Source: Patiria pectinifera
Taxonomy: Eukaryota > Echinodermata > Asteroidea > Valvatida > Asterinidae
Assembly (NCBI GenBank): GCA_029964075.1
Contig: CM057135.1
Span: 18,998,863 to 19,062,862, forward strand
Direction of reading: 5' to 3'
DNA length: 64,000 bases
Part shown: positions 34,451-47,795 of the stretch, piece after piece
How the letters are laid out: each line of letters begins with the position of its first letter
How positions within the stretch are numbered: the first letter of the stretch is position 1
Translations under genes and position numbers: made by a program
Notes under the pieces: model-generated
Databases searched by the model: none
Seen by the model: the letters and a program-made list of their open reading frames with translations, nothing else
Told to the model about the DNA's origin: nothing

Positions 34451-36193
34451 ATGGAGTTGAGGTCAATATGCAAAATCAACTATAAGTTGTTGGGCAGAGG
34501 CGCAGATCTAGATTTCATCACAGGTCTCAAAAACATAACTTGGCCTGTTCGAAAGCTTTGGAGATTGAAGGTAAAGATTTTGAACTATTTTTGCAAATAT
34601 TTTGAGAGCCTTTTTATAATCTGTTTATTTGTTTGGTTTAAATGGGACGCGATCACAGTACAATTGATGAGACGAACCTCTTTTTCAAAATAATTTTTAA
34701 AAATTAAAAGTTATGCTGAGCGTGCTTGTTAAATTATATTGACAATGGCACAAGATAATCTATTATACTTCATGGTAAGTTTTCGCAGATTTTTGTGGGT
34801 TTCTGACACCTGTAAATATGTTAATCACAGGTGATAGATGAGACTGAGGATAAATTCAAGGTTCACTACATAGGATGGGACAGTTGGTATGATAAGTGGC
34901 TACCAAAGAACAACATTGTAGACATTCCTGATGGAGTAGAGGAAGAAGATGCATACGGAAATCTGAAGCAACAGATCAAAATTCCGGCAGGTATAATTTT
35001 GCTTTCATATAAAAGTAATTTAAAATCAAACAATTAACTGTTGAGAATGCTATATGAGGATTTAGTTTGGATGCCAAGCACACTGTGGATAGCTGTTTGA
35101 AATTGATTTGAAAGTGTCAATACACAAATAAAATGTGATTATTTTATCCAGAGGGGTACTTACATGTACAATGGTACTTTCCCTGCTTATACTTTCGGGT
35201 CACGCTACCAACCCTGTTTTTCATAAAATGCAACTCCTAAATATGTTGCCGGTATAAGAAATAGAATCAATTGTGATACCTGTGTTCTTTTTCAGAATCA
35301 CCAACCCCATATTAATTTTCTAGAATAATTCAGTTTGGAAAGAATTCCATACACGGCCGGCACTAATATTTCCCTGTAATGAACTTTCAGCCATCAGAAA
35401 GCGTTAATATGTCCTAAAAAGTCAAATTGTGCAATGAAAAATATTGAAGCATTTACTGAGAAAACATTGACAATTTTTCAGACAAGCCTCATAGGGTTTG
35501 TGCACAGGGTGTCAAGTGCCGGCCGTGTACGGAACTCTTAATTTCAGTTCATTCAAAGACCTGCTTTGTGCACGTGATCAACAAGATTGCTATTTAAAGC
35601 AAATTCATTCCTACCCTGCAGCTTTTTGGATTGAACTTCTCCCACACACTGACTGGGTCCATACTGCGTGCTACAACTACACAATACCAAACAAACAAAA
35701 AGGCAAAAACTGAACAATATTATACACCAATAAATCTTATTCAAGTTCTAACTAAGCTCTGTTTTTAATTTGTACTTTGTTTCTGTCTAAATTACAGGTG
35801 AAAGAGAGCCTCAACATTGCCAGAGGATATGACTCGGAGATAACTATAAAGGTACCATCACAGAGGGAGGCAATTGAACATTTCTTGACAGACATCAATG
35901 CCCAAGAGCATAATCGAGTAGGGGGAAGGGTCATATTTAGATCCGACATTGGAAGTGTTGGATCAGTTTCAGGTACTCAAGACTGGTTCTTCAGAATCAA
36001 TAATGCTGTAGGTGATTTTGCTTACATTTTGAAAGACACATTACAATTTTGGAAATTTGAAAGAGCACCTTTAAGAGAATATACCAGGAATCTGCAGCCA
36101 AAACTTACTCATAGAGGTTTCCACCTAACAGTTCGATTTGTAAAGGATTTTGGAAGCCAAGCAGATTTACACCACCTTGACACGTACAAATAG
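34451..36193 (+). CDS. Multi-exon gene with chromo-barrel-like segment (hypothetical)
   Basis: Exon 34451-34570 starts MELRSICKINYK and ends in GTAAAG. Exon 34831-34990 gives FKVHYIGWDSWYDKWLPKNN, the aromatic pattern of chromo-barrel/Tudor-knot domains (MRG15/MSL3-like). An exon from 35798 gives VKESLNIARGYDSEITIKVP to a TAG at 36193. Joining exon 2 directly to the last one breaks the frame (phase 1 into phase 0), so an exon is missing from this model, perhaps within 35480-35620, or the gene is broken. It may bind chromatin, or it may be part of the same mobile unit as the DUF6589-type gene that starts less than 200 bp later. Not recognised beyond the barrel pattern. Confidence 0.5.
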
Positions 36194-37109
36194 GTCTTTG
36201 TGATACAAGCACTGAACTGCAAGATGAAAAGTTGTAATATTTTCATTGCTGTAATTACACTGTACCTTGCAGTTGTAAATGTAAGGAGCATTTCTAGTGA
36301 TGATTGGGTTGTTCCAATAAACAAATATGCGTTGTATCAAATGGTCACTCAAGATAACGGTATAATGACGAAGCCAAGTATGTTGTGTCCGTACTTGAAA
36401 TATTTTTTGAGTCTGACCATGATTCCATTAGCACAGATTTAGTGAATAAAGGTGTAATTTGCCGAGTACAAAGCACACTTAAAAATATGTTCAGCAAATT
36501 GAAAACAGTGACAGGCAAGGGGGGGGGGAACAACAAGCTTCCTTGTTAGAATCTTGGAAGAACTCTGTGTACAAACTCCGCTTTATAGGTGGTGTTAAAA
36601 GGAAACTTGAACATGACCTAGTGTGGGAATCTAAGAGGAGAAAAGTGTGTGAAATGGAACTCAAAAAGGAGAAGGACAAAAATAGTCTCTTGATAAAGCG
36701 AAATCGTGAAATGGCGAAAAAGTAAGTAAAAAAATCTATCAAAAGTGCCAGAAAATTGGCTGCAAATGGAAACAAACCTTACTCACGGTCATATCGCAGG
36801 AAGCGAAAGCAAGTGTTGTTGGAATCCATCAAAGAAAAGTTTTCCATGTTGCAGGAAGAGGGGTACAAACCCCTTAGATTCCAAGTAGCTGACATGTATG
36901 GAAACATTGTTTACTTTTTGGCCCCAGATCAATCTCCAGCAGATAATGAGAAAGAAGTAGTTCCCATCGAAAAGGCAGTGTTTTTGAAAGACACTCTTTC
37001 CTTGGCTGACAAACAGTATACTAGGATGAGGCGTACATGCGAAAGTCTTCCAAGTTTAGGAAAAATTAAAGATTTAAACTTTGAAATTAGCATATTTGAA
37101 GGTATGATA

Positions 37110-37996
37110 GGTGCATGGCGGTCAATCGTCGACGAGTCGCAAGGCCAAGAATACGCCAAGGCGTAGAGCCCGTGCTACCTACCCTCTTCCCGATGGCGTT
37201 CCACCGGCCAGCCCGGCCCCGGGTTTGGCGGTCCCTCCGTGTAGTGGAGACGGCTCGACGGTATACGTCCCGACTCGACCGGTGTTCTCGTCGGCCGGTG
37301 GTATTTTCACCATGGCCCCGCCCCGGTCAGGCCAGTCGTCAGTCAATCTGGTAGATCGATCTTGCCTCTCACCCTGTGGTTCCTTTGGCTAGCTGTCCCG
37401 TCACTCTCAGTGGATCCCACCGCTGCCACCGATGTAACGTGCGTCACCTAGTCGGTCCCTTGCCTCTCTGGCCCAGTCCCGATGGAGTTGGAGCACTGCG
37501 ATTGGAAGCCACAGCACCAAATGTCATTCAGCACTCCCAAATCTGCTCCACCACGGGAAAGCGCCAACTCAACTTGTGTTCAGAGTATAGGGGATTGGGT
37601 GGGTTAACCTGTGGTTTTGGGTGGATAAGCCTGTTGTTTGGGTGGTTTAGCCTGTGGACTGGGTGGCCCACCGGTGGCTCAGGGTGGCTGGCCAGTGGCT
37701 TTAGTGGCTCAAATGGGGGAGACTTGCACCCTAATTAGCCACAATTAGACAATAAAACAGAGACAGGAGACTTCTTTGACTTCTTTAGTCCCACCAAGCG
37801 AAGAAATGAGATTTATTCTTTCAAACTGTGCCTTTCATAGGCCAACACGATCGTATACATTCACGTACAATAAATGCCCCTTATTACTTAAGTACACAGG
37901 GTGATTCAACAAAGAAAGTGTAGTATTGTTTAGTAGATGACTTAAGCCACGCCCACTAACACGTATAGTTGATGATTCATCACATTATTCCACCAG
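37110..37996. mobile_element. GC-rich insertion, possible LTR-element remnant
   Basis: Base composition jumps to high GC at about 37110-37520, then GGTTTTGGGTGGAT-type short repeats (37600-37700). It splits the DUF6589-type pseudogene. On the minus strand a TGACA edge at 37522 is followed by TTTGGTGCTGTGGCTTCC, which could be an LTR end plus primer site, with an LTR at 37522-37982. Overlapping ORFs in three frames have no domain. It is not rRNA as far as I can judge. Confidence 0.35.
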
Positions 37997-38947
37997 CCTT
38001 CGAGTGATGGGGATGATTGGTGGCCATTTCAACTGTGAGCTAATTGACTTGGTCAAGAAAAGAAAGCGATTGCGGCTCATTGGAGACAATGTGAATTGGG
38101 CAACTTGGGTTCATGGTGAAAGAGTGACACGCCAGAGAAGACATTATGCACCACGCATTTGCCTCTGCTGCCCTTACTCAAGCAATGGATTTCGCGGACA
38201 AGTCAGTGACAAGGCCAGAAAAAGATTGTGATCAAGTATCTGTCATGGACTTCATCCCCAGCAAGGAAGAAATTAGGGAAATAAAACATGAGTATGCTAT
38301 TTTGATCGCCCACACAGCCACAAGACTCATTCCAGCCTTTCATCATCTAAAGAAACTCATTCCATCCATGGTATCAGGTGAATACAATGACCACTCAATG
38401 GAAAGAAAAAATGTCATCCCTCTGCCAATCTTGTTCAAAAATGAACAATACTATGCCCAAGTTGTAGATATATTGGACTTCTATGAAAAAATCCCGGCAG
38501 ACACATACAGATCAGCAAAGCAACCACTGCAAAAAGTTCACATTGGAGAGGATCAGCTCACTCGTGAACGATTTTCTTGTGCTAAAAGACTTAAGACAGA
38601 CCATCAAACTGCTAGTGACAAGTTCAAGCATCTGTCCTCTATCACATTCGAGCTGTTCCACCTTATGATGAACTTTCTGTCCAGGATGATCAAGCAGCTG
38701 TACAAGGTGACCAGTAGCAGAGAACAGGGTACACTGAAGTCCCTCCAAGACCGCATGAAGACAAAAGTAAAGGAAGATGTCAGGCTGGCATATGATTGTC
38801 TGTCAACGCATACATTTGTGTGGCTGCCTTGGATTTTTTGGGGATGAAAATCCCAAAAGGCATGCGCCACATGCCACAAAAGAAGAGCTGAGTGTCTGGT
38901 TCATGGAAAGTGTCAACTCATGGTGGACGAAAATGTACTGCATCCGA

Positions 38948-39557
38948 TTTCACGAAGCGCTGCGACGCGTCGCAACTCGAGTTACGACGTGTAACACGTC
39001 GCAACACGCGACGCGTCTGCGATGTGTTGCACGCGTCATAAGTTCATTGACAACGGCTTAAACCACGTCGCAAGTTAAGACGTGTCTAGTGGTCGACGCA
39101 AAATAAGAAGAGTCATTTCTAAGTAAGTTTTATGCTATAAACGTTACATTAACGAAATTTTAATACTGAGGCAATGTATGTAAAGTTGTAAATAGAAAAT
39201 TCATTGAATAATTTGAATTAGACCGGAATATTAGAATTGAAATTTCAAAGTAGCTATACAGTCCAATGAGAGTTTTTCCTTCAAAAATGCGTCGCACGGC
39301 CGCCATTTTGTTTTACGTTTTAACAAATTTCGAGCTCAGATCCGACGACTCTTTGTTGAATATCAGACGACTATTTACTGTACGCTGACTAAATACATAA
39401 AACAGTCACCAAGTTGTGCTATAAATACACCGACGCGTCGCACTAACGACGTGTTTTGTGAAATGGATCGCAGGACGCGTCGCAGCTGCGACGCATCGTA
39501 GAGATACGACGCGTCGCATCGCTGCAATGCATCGTTAGTTACGAAGAGTTTCATGAA
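38948..39557. mobile_element. MITE-like element rich in ACGCGTCGCA palindromes
   Basis: Both ends are dense in CGACGCGTCGC motifs in opposite orientation (38955-39085 and 39430-39540), and the termini read TTTCACGAA and TTTCATGAA. It sits in DUF6589-type coding sequence, which resumes afterwards. The spacer is AT-rich and has no ORF. Confidence 0.6.
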
Positions 39558-42500
39558 ATCGGGTGCTGGACACCTTGAAGGACAAACTGCTAGACCAAGA
39601 AGACAGTGTCGAAGGAAAGGAACTACAAGAAAGGGTTTTAAAAACTTCGTTTTCTGTACTACCCAACCATGCATGAACATGTTAGAAAAAATACAAAACA
39701 ATGACAATTGTTTGCTTTTGCGCCGTGGAAAAATCTTAGTTAGCTGTTTCAAAGTTTGGTAAATCAATTACATTTGCTTGTGCTCTATTTGGCCCTCTTA
39801 GTTTGTGATTCATCCATACTCATTCCCTAAAAAAATATTGGGCACAAAATATGTGTCAAATTTATTGACCGTCAAAATTTAAAGACGACAATGTTTTGTA
39901 AAATACCCAATACCGTCAGTTTCTACACCAGCTTAACCTTTAATTGTCGAGTTACGTTTTCTTTTTTAACCATAGCAATGGCAAACTGTTTGGATCGACT
40001 TTGTATGCTACAATATTCTCTCTTTTTTGGCAGTTGAAGGACATGATGCCCTGACTGTCGAAACAACTGATGGAAGGCTGGTTCAACTTTTCATCAGACA
40101 TGTTCAGCACAACAGTAATTTGCAGTGATGACAATCTAGACCATGTGAAGAACTATGGCCATTTGATTCTTGAATTAGGGCTTCTCTTTAAAGACGGTGT
40201 CTCGTGGAGCTTTTTGGTCTGTACAGCAGTCGGAGGATTTAGCCTTGAGTAAGGACACACATGCAGACCCTACACTATAAACCACTGTTTTATCAATCAA
40301 CAGTCAGATCAGATAATTGACCACAAAGTCCCCAATGGTCAGCCTGGCTACTGCCAGCCACTGGTCGTAAACTTAATGGTTCCCGTATGGATGGGCTGGG
40401 AGCTAATGTTTCTTATATACAGCTTATTCATATAACAATACACGTAGTCTGGCACAACAGAGGTATTTGTGGATGTTCTGAAAAGTTTTTGGAACATTGT
40501 AAAGATGGAGAATTAGTTTTTCCTTCCTAGGGTATACCACACTCATCCACAAACTGTCACTGATTATGTTTTAAACATTTATGCTCAACAAGGCAAGGGC
40601 AAATTCACAATTTTTTGGGGACTGGCATTTTATCTACGAATCAAAGAGTTTGGTTTATTTGGTGTGATGAATGATATTCATATACCAGTAGGGCCCATGT
40701 TATTGCTATTCATATACCAGTAGGGCCCATGTACATTTCTTTTATTTTCTTGTTATAACTGTCCCGATTGATATTGAGCAACATGCAAATGTTAAAATTG
40801 TCATGTTATTTTGGTACTTGATTTCATTGATTTTATCGGTAAGATTAAAATACAAAGTCTACTCCGCAATTGGGATTTACCCACGTGATTTTGTCCATGA
40901 GTATGATTGACCACACTGAAATTAATTCAAGCCATATTTCTATCGACTACATTATATGTGCAACCTCTCTAACTAAAATGGGATGCATTTTTTTGTTCTG
41001 ATAAGATGCAAAATTGAACTGGGATAATACCTATTTCGACTGACTTCTGATACAAAACCAAATGGTCGAGGCCAATTGTTTAATGACGGAAATTCCACGT
41101 TATAAATTAGGTAGGCCAGATCATTTATTTGCTTTTTCTGGTACGGTACATGTACTTGTTTACATTATAATACAATCAAGGTCATCCAACCTAACATTTT
41201 TTTTTAACCATGGAAAGCAAAAACGGTAAAGGTAAAAGGGTGAAAAAGAGTAAATGCTACACAAAGGAGAATGACATAAACAATACAGATTCGTTTTAGT
41301 CATCGTTGCTTTTTGAAATTTGGCAAGATTAATACTGACATGGATGAGCTTGTACAAGTTTTGTTTATGCATTTTTTGATAGCCAGTACATTGTGTATTA
41401 ACAATTCATTCAAATTTAAGTCACATGGTTTTGGAAAGTTGGTAAATTTGTACACGATATATATTTACAAAATTACATTTAATGCCTATGGCGAAGTTGT
41501 GGATGTAACCGGAAGCCACGTCCTGTTACATCCAAACCTTGCTTTGTTCATAATTAATGATTCAAAATGGTTCAAATTCACACCAAACTTGAGTTTATAA
41601 TATAGCTTCATTTAATAATATCCATACTTATATGCTTTTAAAGACTGCTAAAATTGGTATTTCCAACAACAAAAAAATAATGGTTGTGGATAACGGTAAT
41701 TAACATCACAATGCGGTATTCTTTACCTAGATAGAAATGTCCCCAAATCTATGTTTCAAGGGCAATTGCAGATGGCAGGTCATGATTTTCATACTTATTT
41801 TAGGCATGGTCATGTGAACCGGTTGTGGATGTAACGACACCATGTGCCCACGGGCATAACATTTTCTTTATATTTGGCCAAAACATTTATTTCCATAGAC
41901 TACGATCACATTATTTTACAAATACCAGTTCAATCAAGAAATACTGGGGTCAATCCGACCTAAATTGCTGCAAATAGGACATTTTGCACAAGCCAGTTTT
42001 GAATGTAACATAATATGGAACAAGGGACACCATATGTTACCAACACAAGCCAATTTGAAATTGTGCATGCCATTTTGGAAAAAAAATTCAACATCTGATT
42101 TTTTTTTTTTTCAATAGAAAGGGTACATCTTCCCGCTATAATTTGTAAAAAACCTCAACTCCAGTCCACTTGTTTTCTTTTTTAAATTGAGTTATTTTTG
42201 AACTGTAGGTTTTTTTGCCGTCACACTTTTTTTTTTGCCGGACGCCATAACGTTTACAGAATTTGGGTATGAAAGTTACTTTTTTGAATATCGTCCAGCG
42301 TGGTATCATTTAAAAGCTTATCTAACAGCCTCATTGTCAAATGGCATTTGTTTTAGAAATAACTATTCCATAACAACATGTCGTCACCGTTTTAAGAGAG
42401 AAAAGTGGCAAGAAATATTCCTATTTTCAAAATTCTGTTTTTGGACTTAATTGAGTAGATGAACAACTACAAACATCCTGGCAAACTTCTGTTTTGTCAA

Positions 42501-42714
42501 AATCAGTTTAAATCAATGAAATCACGCTTTTCTCTCTTCGTGAAAACGCTAAAATGTGTTTTGCCCTCTCCACAGTCACTTTTCTCTCTTCGTGAAAACG
42601 GTACGCGCTGTACGCGCAGTGGCGTAGTGGGGTAAAATGCACCTTCGCTATTCGAGAAAACGGTACGCGCAATACGCGCAGTGGCGTTGTGCGGTAAAAT
42701 CATATAGCTCTTAT

Positions 42715-43503
42715 GACCCAAGTCTAAAAGTTGGCTGTTCGTGACATGAACAGAATTTTCAGATGTGTGAAGATTCGTATTTGACCCCTGGTGACTTTTA
42801 TGAGGTCGATAAACTTTGCATATCCTATTTGCCGCTATTTATCATATGTAATATTCCAAATGACACCTTGTCATAACTTAATTCTAAATAGTTCAATACA
42901 AGTGTATTTTAAGTATTATTCTACAGCATGTCATGAATATTCAGACCCCAAAGATTATTTTGTTATGACCTCTGATCTCCATTTTCCTTTTTTCAAGGGT
43001 ATACAGGGGCGCAACAGAAAACAAGAGGTAAATTAAACAAGAATCACACTCTTACAATGACCTGTGGGCTAAAAAGGTAAAAAGGTTGAAAATGTGGTGA
43101 CCAAAATCCATCTGGATACCACATAGTGTAATAATTTCAGAAGAGTGACTATTGTCAGACATTTGTACATATTACATTGTAAAGAAAGTCCAACAGTCTT
43201 CTATCCCAGTCGCAACATGTTGCGTCTGCCAATTAAAAAAAGGGAAATGGAGGTCAGACGTCACCCCATTTTTTTTTGTGGATTTGAATTCATTACGTGA
43301 CTGTATAATAATAGGTGCAATACCTTTTGCAATATTGAGGCTTGGGTCACAAAAAGGGCGTTTTGGCAAAACAAATAAAAAATAGCGAAAAATAAGGTAT
43401 AAAGTTCATTGACCTATTAAAGGGTACCAAAGGTCAGATTATGATGTCCTCATATCTGGAAATGTTTTTCATGTCACATAGAGTCAACTTTTAGACTTGG
43501 GTC
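42715..43503. mobile_element. Foldback element (789 bp)
   Basis: GACCCAAGTCTAAAAGTTG at 42715 recurs inverted at the right end, finishing at 43503. Homology continues inward with mismatches (GTGACATGAA) and further in (GACCTCTGATCTCCATTTTC against its inverse near 43235). No transposase and no clear duplication. Confidence 0.7.
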
Positions 43504-43589
43504 CTGAAATAGTTGGGTTTTGAATAATAAATCTTATAAATTTATATCACTCAACAACCCCACTATTGACGTTCTTGATACGTTAGGAA

Positions 43590-43760
43590 ATGGGCTCCCC
43601 AAGGGAAGGGATTTACTTAAGGGAAGGGTTTTCCGTAAGTAAAAGGCAGTTCCTTAAGGGACGGGATTTACTTTGAAGGAGGTGTATCCGTAAGGGAAAG
43701 TGAGTTTCCAAGAGGGAAATGGTTTCCTTAAGGAAGGGGTTTCCTTAAGGGAAAGATATT
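43590..43760. repeat. Degenerate TTAAGGGAAGGG array
   Basis: Around ten irregular repeats of a 16-20 bp motif built on TTCCTTAAGGGAAGG, partly palindromic. No coding content. Confidence 0.7.
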
Positions 43761-44678
43761 TTCTTCAATAAAAGTGCTTCACTAGCAAGATCTTTCAAGA
43801 ATTTCTAGAAAAGCAAATGGGGAATTCCTACACAGAGGGGACAATAATTAACCCAATTTTGTTGTCTTCAGTCGTACGAGTGTTTAGCTTTACAACCAAC
43901 TGAACTCAAAGATCAGCTCCACAGTTGCAACACTCATTAATTAAACAGCTGCTCAACACTCACGGTAAGCTACGCGGTCTCTCCAAGTCTCGGCCTGGCC
44001 CGTCACCAAGGCGGGCCTGGTGGGGCCGGGCCCCAGCGCTGTCTCAACGAAGTTCTTTTAGTCTGGAACTCAACGGCGCGCCAAAACAGTCAACCTCGTC
44101 CCCACGGTGTCGAACAGTACGCGTCCATCACTACCTGCTCTCTTATCCTAGTATTGGATAATTTGCATGTGCAAGATTTTTGAACACGTATATAAATTAG
44201 TCTCCCTCTGGGCGATGTATTCTTGTGGCACGTAATAGTCTGGTTCCGAATTGAACTTAACATCTTCGTCACATTCCTAGTGTAGTCTGTGTGGTCTAGA
44301 ACTAGATTTAATAATTTGATTGGAAAATTCATACAATGCAAGGCAGGCCATATCTAGTTTTCGTCGTGAAAAACAACCGTTGCCGATTGCTGATGTTGAA
44401 AACAAAGGTAAAAAGAGGTGAATCCATGTTTATATTGACATCTTGCAAACAGAAAACTGACCAGACATCATAACTTTAGTAGGGCACCTTACATCTTCTC
44501 TTGTTTTCTTATTTATTACGTGGTACTGGAAACTCTATACATACGCGTATGAGTGTAACTCAGACAATGTCAGATTATCATGACGTCGACAAGTTTCAGT
44601 CAGGTTGCTAAAACTATTTAGATTGTGCATTTTGGGGCTACTGCTACTAAACTACTGTACGAGTAATATCTACATCTG

Positions 44679-45500
44679 ATGGCTGTTTCTTCGATCGGCA
44701 TGGAGTTACCGGCATCGGCAATGTCATCCTGTCAAATGAACAGCTTTTGGCCCTCAGTGAAATACGCATTAAATCAGTTAAAACTAGGTGTTGATCTCAA
44801 ACCTGCACAGTGTCGGGCATTATGGGAACTGTTCAATGGACATGATATCTTTGTCATTCTTCCCACATGCTATGGAAAAAGCCGTACTTACCAGCTAGCT
44901 GTTTATATGCTTGGACATGAACTAAATATAAAAAAACCCAAAACTTCTGGTAGTCACTCCTATCAATGCAACAGTTCAAGATCAGGCTTCAAAACTTTTT
45001 AGAATTGGGTCCAAGTTGCTATACTTCGTGACCATATGACAGGGTCTTGTCCTGATCATCAAGTGATGAAGAAGAAGAGACAAAACGCATTTCATCTACA
45101 GATGTTTTTATTGCTGGGAGCACCGAGGAACAACTACGCAAAGCAAATATTGTGTATGCCCATGAAGCAGTTAAGTCATTTCGCCCCTTTTTACCGTCTG
45201 TTGCAATCCAAAATACCGTGGTTGCTTCGGTGGGAGATGAGGCACATTTCTTAGTAGAATGGAGTCTGTATTTTAGACAGGACTTTGCAAAGTTAGCAAT
45301 TTTAGCTAGCCAATTTCCACACACTCCAACAGCTGCAATGATGCAACCGCTCCCCAAGATTACAGAGAAGCCATAATTAAATTACTTTGCTTGAAGAAGT
45401 CTGTAATTATTTGCAGCAATCCTGACAGAGAAAACATCGTGCATGCAATAAAGAGTCAATTGCCCTCTACCCATGGTGTTCAAAGTTACCACATTAAAGT
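44679..45500 (+). pseudogene. RecQ-like helicase fragment, decayed
   Basis: The first ORF has LKPAQCRALWELFNGHDIFV and a Walker A position reading LPTCYGKS instead of LPTGxGKS. After a frame change, KSFRPFLPSVAIQNTVVASV is followed by DEAHFLVEW, the motif II region, then remnants of later motifs near 45390-45480. Stops and shifts near 45002 and 45376. It is a diverged relative of the gene at 49012. Confidence 0.72.
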
Positions 45501-47795
45501 TACATACTTCATCCAATAGCCATCAAGTTGCTTGAGAACGCATCTGTTATCCATCCACTATCGTTTACATGAAAGTAAAGTACTGCGGCTACTAGGCTAT
45601 TTGAAAATGTTCTTGGAGTTCATCAGTACTGTGACGGGGATCTCCCCGGGCCAAACAAAATGTCGTTGGGACCTAGTCTGACACCTATTACAGTGTAGCT
45701 GATCTTCCCGAACTCAAGCTTTCCCAAGACGAGAGACCACTCAGAGCGACAACAAGGCTTAGGGAGCAGGTCCGTTTTGGAGGAAATATACCGCCGATTG
45801 TGATTACATTATGTTAATTGCACAATAAACCAACAACAAATACGCCTGGACAACAGGAATGTCGGCACCACAAATATGATCGTAATTTATTAAACAATAA
45901 TCAAGAAATGTGAAGTAGTGATTGAGTCTTAATGAGGTTGTTAATTATCAGGGTCACTTAAATACACTTGCGAGTCAGCTAACAGCTCACCTAAGCAGCA
46001 ATTAACGCGCACACCTTGAGCAATGCGCCCAATGTAAACAATGCACTGGTAAGACAACAATGTACACTAATGTAAACAATGCACGGCTAAGTCAACAATG
46101 TACACTAATGTAAACAATGCACGGCTAAGTCAACAATGTACACTAATGTAAACAATGCACGGCTAAGTCAACAATGTACACTAAGTAAACAATGTACGCT
46201 AAGTAAACAATGTACACTAAGTAAACAAAGTACACCTATGTAAACATTGCACACTAAGTCAGCAACGGACACTAATGTTAGCAATGTACGCTCATGTAAA
46301 TAACACACCTATGTAAGTAACGTACGCCAATGTAAGTAGTGTACGCCAATGTAAATAACACACGCCAATGTAAATAATGCACGCCAATGTAAAAATTACA
46401 CGCTGTCAGCCTTAACCTGATTTACGCTTTATCCATGCAAGCTAGCGTCAGCATCGTACAGTACATTCACTAGTACGGCTGCGCGTCAGCATCACACAGC
46501 TCAACTTCAGCACAGTCAGGGCCAGCGCAATTTACACAGTGCACGTCAGCATTACCCAAAACACAGAGCGCGAGCAATGCACGACCTTACCGTCCGCTGT
46601 CCACAGCACAATTTCTCCGCGCGATCACGTGAATAGCCCTCACGTGAACATGCATAGGCCGCACCAACACATATGCATGTACTAAACCTATTGGCCTTAG
46701 GCAAACAATAGCGTACGTGCATTCAGCCCCTGGGCTCTTACGCTCCGCCCAGTCTCCAACACACACTGAATTAACGTTAGTGCAATAGGAATGACGCGGT
46801 AAAGTCCCTACACTTTCAGCTACATAGCTCGAGCACGGTGGGGTATGACCTCATACTCCATAACCATAATAAAAATATATGGAAAGTGTACATAAACCTT
46901 AACTTCCTCTTTATCATTCAATATAAAACATAAGACTTAATTTTCCCTTTATAATTCAATAGAAAACATGAGGGGCAACTTTTTCTTTATAATTCAATAG
47001 AAAACATAAGAGGGGGGCTGATTTCAAAGCTTATTTAATATTCACAAGATTTTGTACACAGTGTAAACCGCACAGAACACCAAAATTTACCTCATTAAAT
47101 ATTCACACAATTTCACAGGGTATGATTTTACAGAATACGAATCAAATGTTGCTCATTAAATATGCACAGGAATTTAACAGAAAATTTACTCTACATTTTA
47201 CACAAATTCATCAGCAGACATTTTAAGATAAACTTAAAACAAATTTTTGAGGCGGATTTTAACTACATGTATATGTACATGCCTATACGTGCTGGAAAAA
47301 ATGGGACCTTTTTAGAATAACTTAGATCCCGGATAATGGACAGACTTCACTTTTTAAGAAGTCACCACTTGGAACACTAATTTTTAAATTTCCAATTTAC
47401 ACTTATTTTATACATGTATATGTATATTACAAAAGTTCACTTTACACAAATTACAAGTTTACAAAAGATGTTTGCAGATTAGAAAATGGAATGATTTCAG
47501 TAAGTAATTTTACACTGAATAAACAGAAATTTAGCCTATGTACAAGATTATTTACACTTTCGAAGTTTCAACAAATTTAAATATTTACCCGATTGTCAAT
47601 TTCTAGGCAGAATTAACTCGTGCATCAATTAAGTGTCTCTTTGCATAAAATTTGGTTTTTCACATAATTTTAAATCGGATGGCCGACAAAAACTTTAAAT
47701 AAAACACTTAACTCATGAAAATGTTAGACTTGTGAAAATGTTTAACTTTAACATCAAACTTTAAAAACTTTGAACAAAAGAATTATGTAAAAACT
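45501..47795. other. Non-coding, with minisatellite
   Basis: 45640-45830 has short moderately GC-rich sequence. 46020-46400 is a minisatellite. 46400-46830 is GTCAGCA/CAGC-rich and may be its degenerate continuation. 46860-47790 is AT-rich with three partial repeats around TTTATAATTCAATAGAAAACAT (46910-47010). No coding sequence. Confidence 0.6.
46020..46400. repeat. ~39-bp minisatellite
   Basis: Units such as ACTAATGTAAACAATGCACG plus GCTAAGTCAACAATGTAC repeat at least four times almost exactly (46030-46180), then shorten and degrade into TAAGTAAACAATGTAC and CACGCCAATGTAAATA units. Confidence 0.85.

Larger units (their letters stand above)
36362..39760 (+). pseudogene. DUF6589-type gene, broken copy
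   Basis: N-terminal part 36362-37110 includes GVKRKLEHDLVWESKRRKV, a Lys/Arg-rich region and PYSRSYRRKRKQVLLESIKE. A frameshift lies at the G-run near 36525 and a TAA near 36724. The middle part from 38004 carries RLIGDNVNW, then a one-base shift near 38130. The main block 38146-38847 has the family motif HIGEDQLTRERFSCAKRLK and ITFELFHLMMNFLSRMIK. A GC-rich insertion (about 37110-37996) and a MITE (about 38948-39557) interrupt it. About 30 codons (LDTLKDKLLDQEDSVEG) follow after 39560. It is related to the gene at 56900-59716 by motif order. The family is multicopy in invertebrates and of unknown function. The name is from memory. Confidence 0.75.
39768..44678. other. Gene-poor region
   Basis: Mostly AT-rich single-copy-looking sequence. 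It contains a direct repeat of TTCATATACCAGTAGGGCCC (40677 and 40710), tandem GAAAACGGTACGCGC-type units (42535-42700), the foldback at 42715-43503, a TTCCTTAAGGGAAGGG-like degenerate array (43590-43760) and a GC-rich patch (43960-44130). ORFs of 60-95 codons show no domain. Confidence 0.6.

Noticed and set aside
37111..37392. Arg/Pro-rich ORFs or an rRNA fragment in the GC-rich island
   Set aside because: No conserved rRNA signature that I recognise; open frames follow from high GC.
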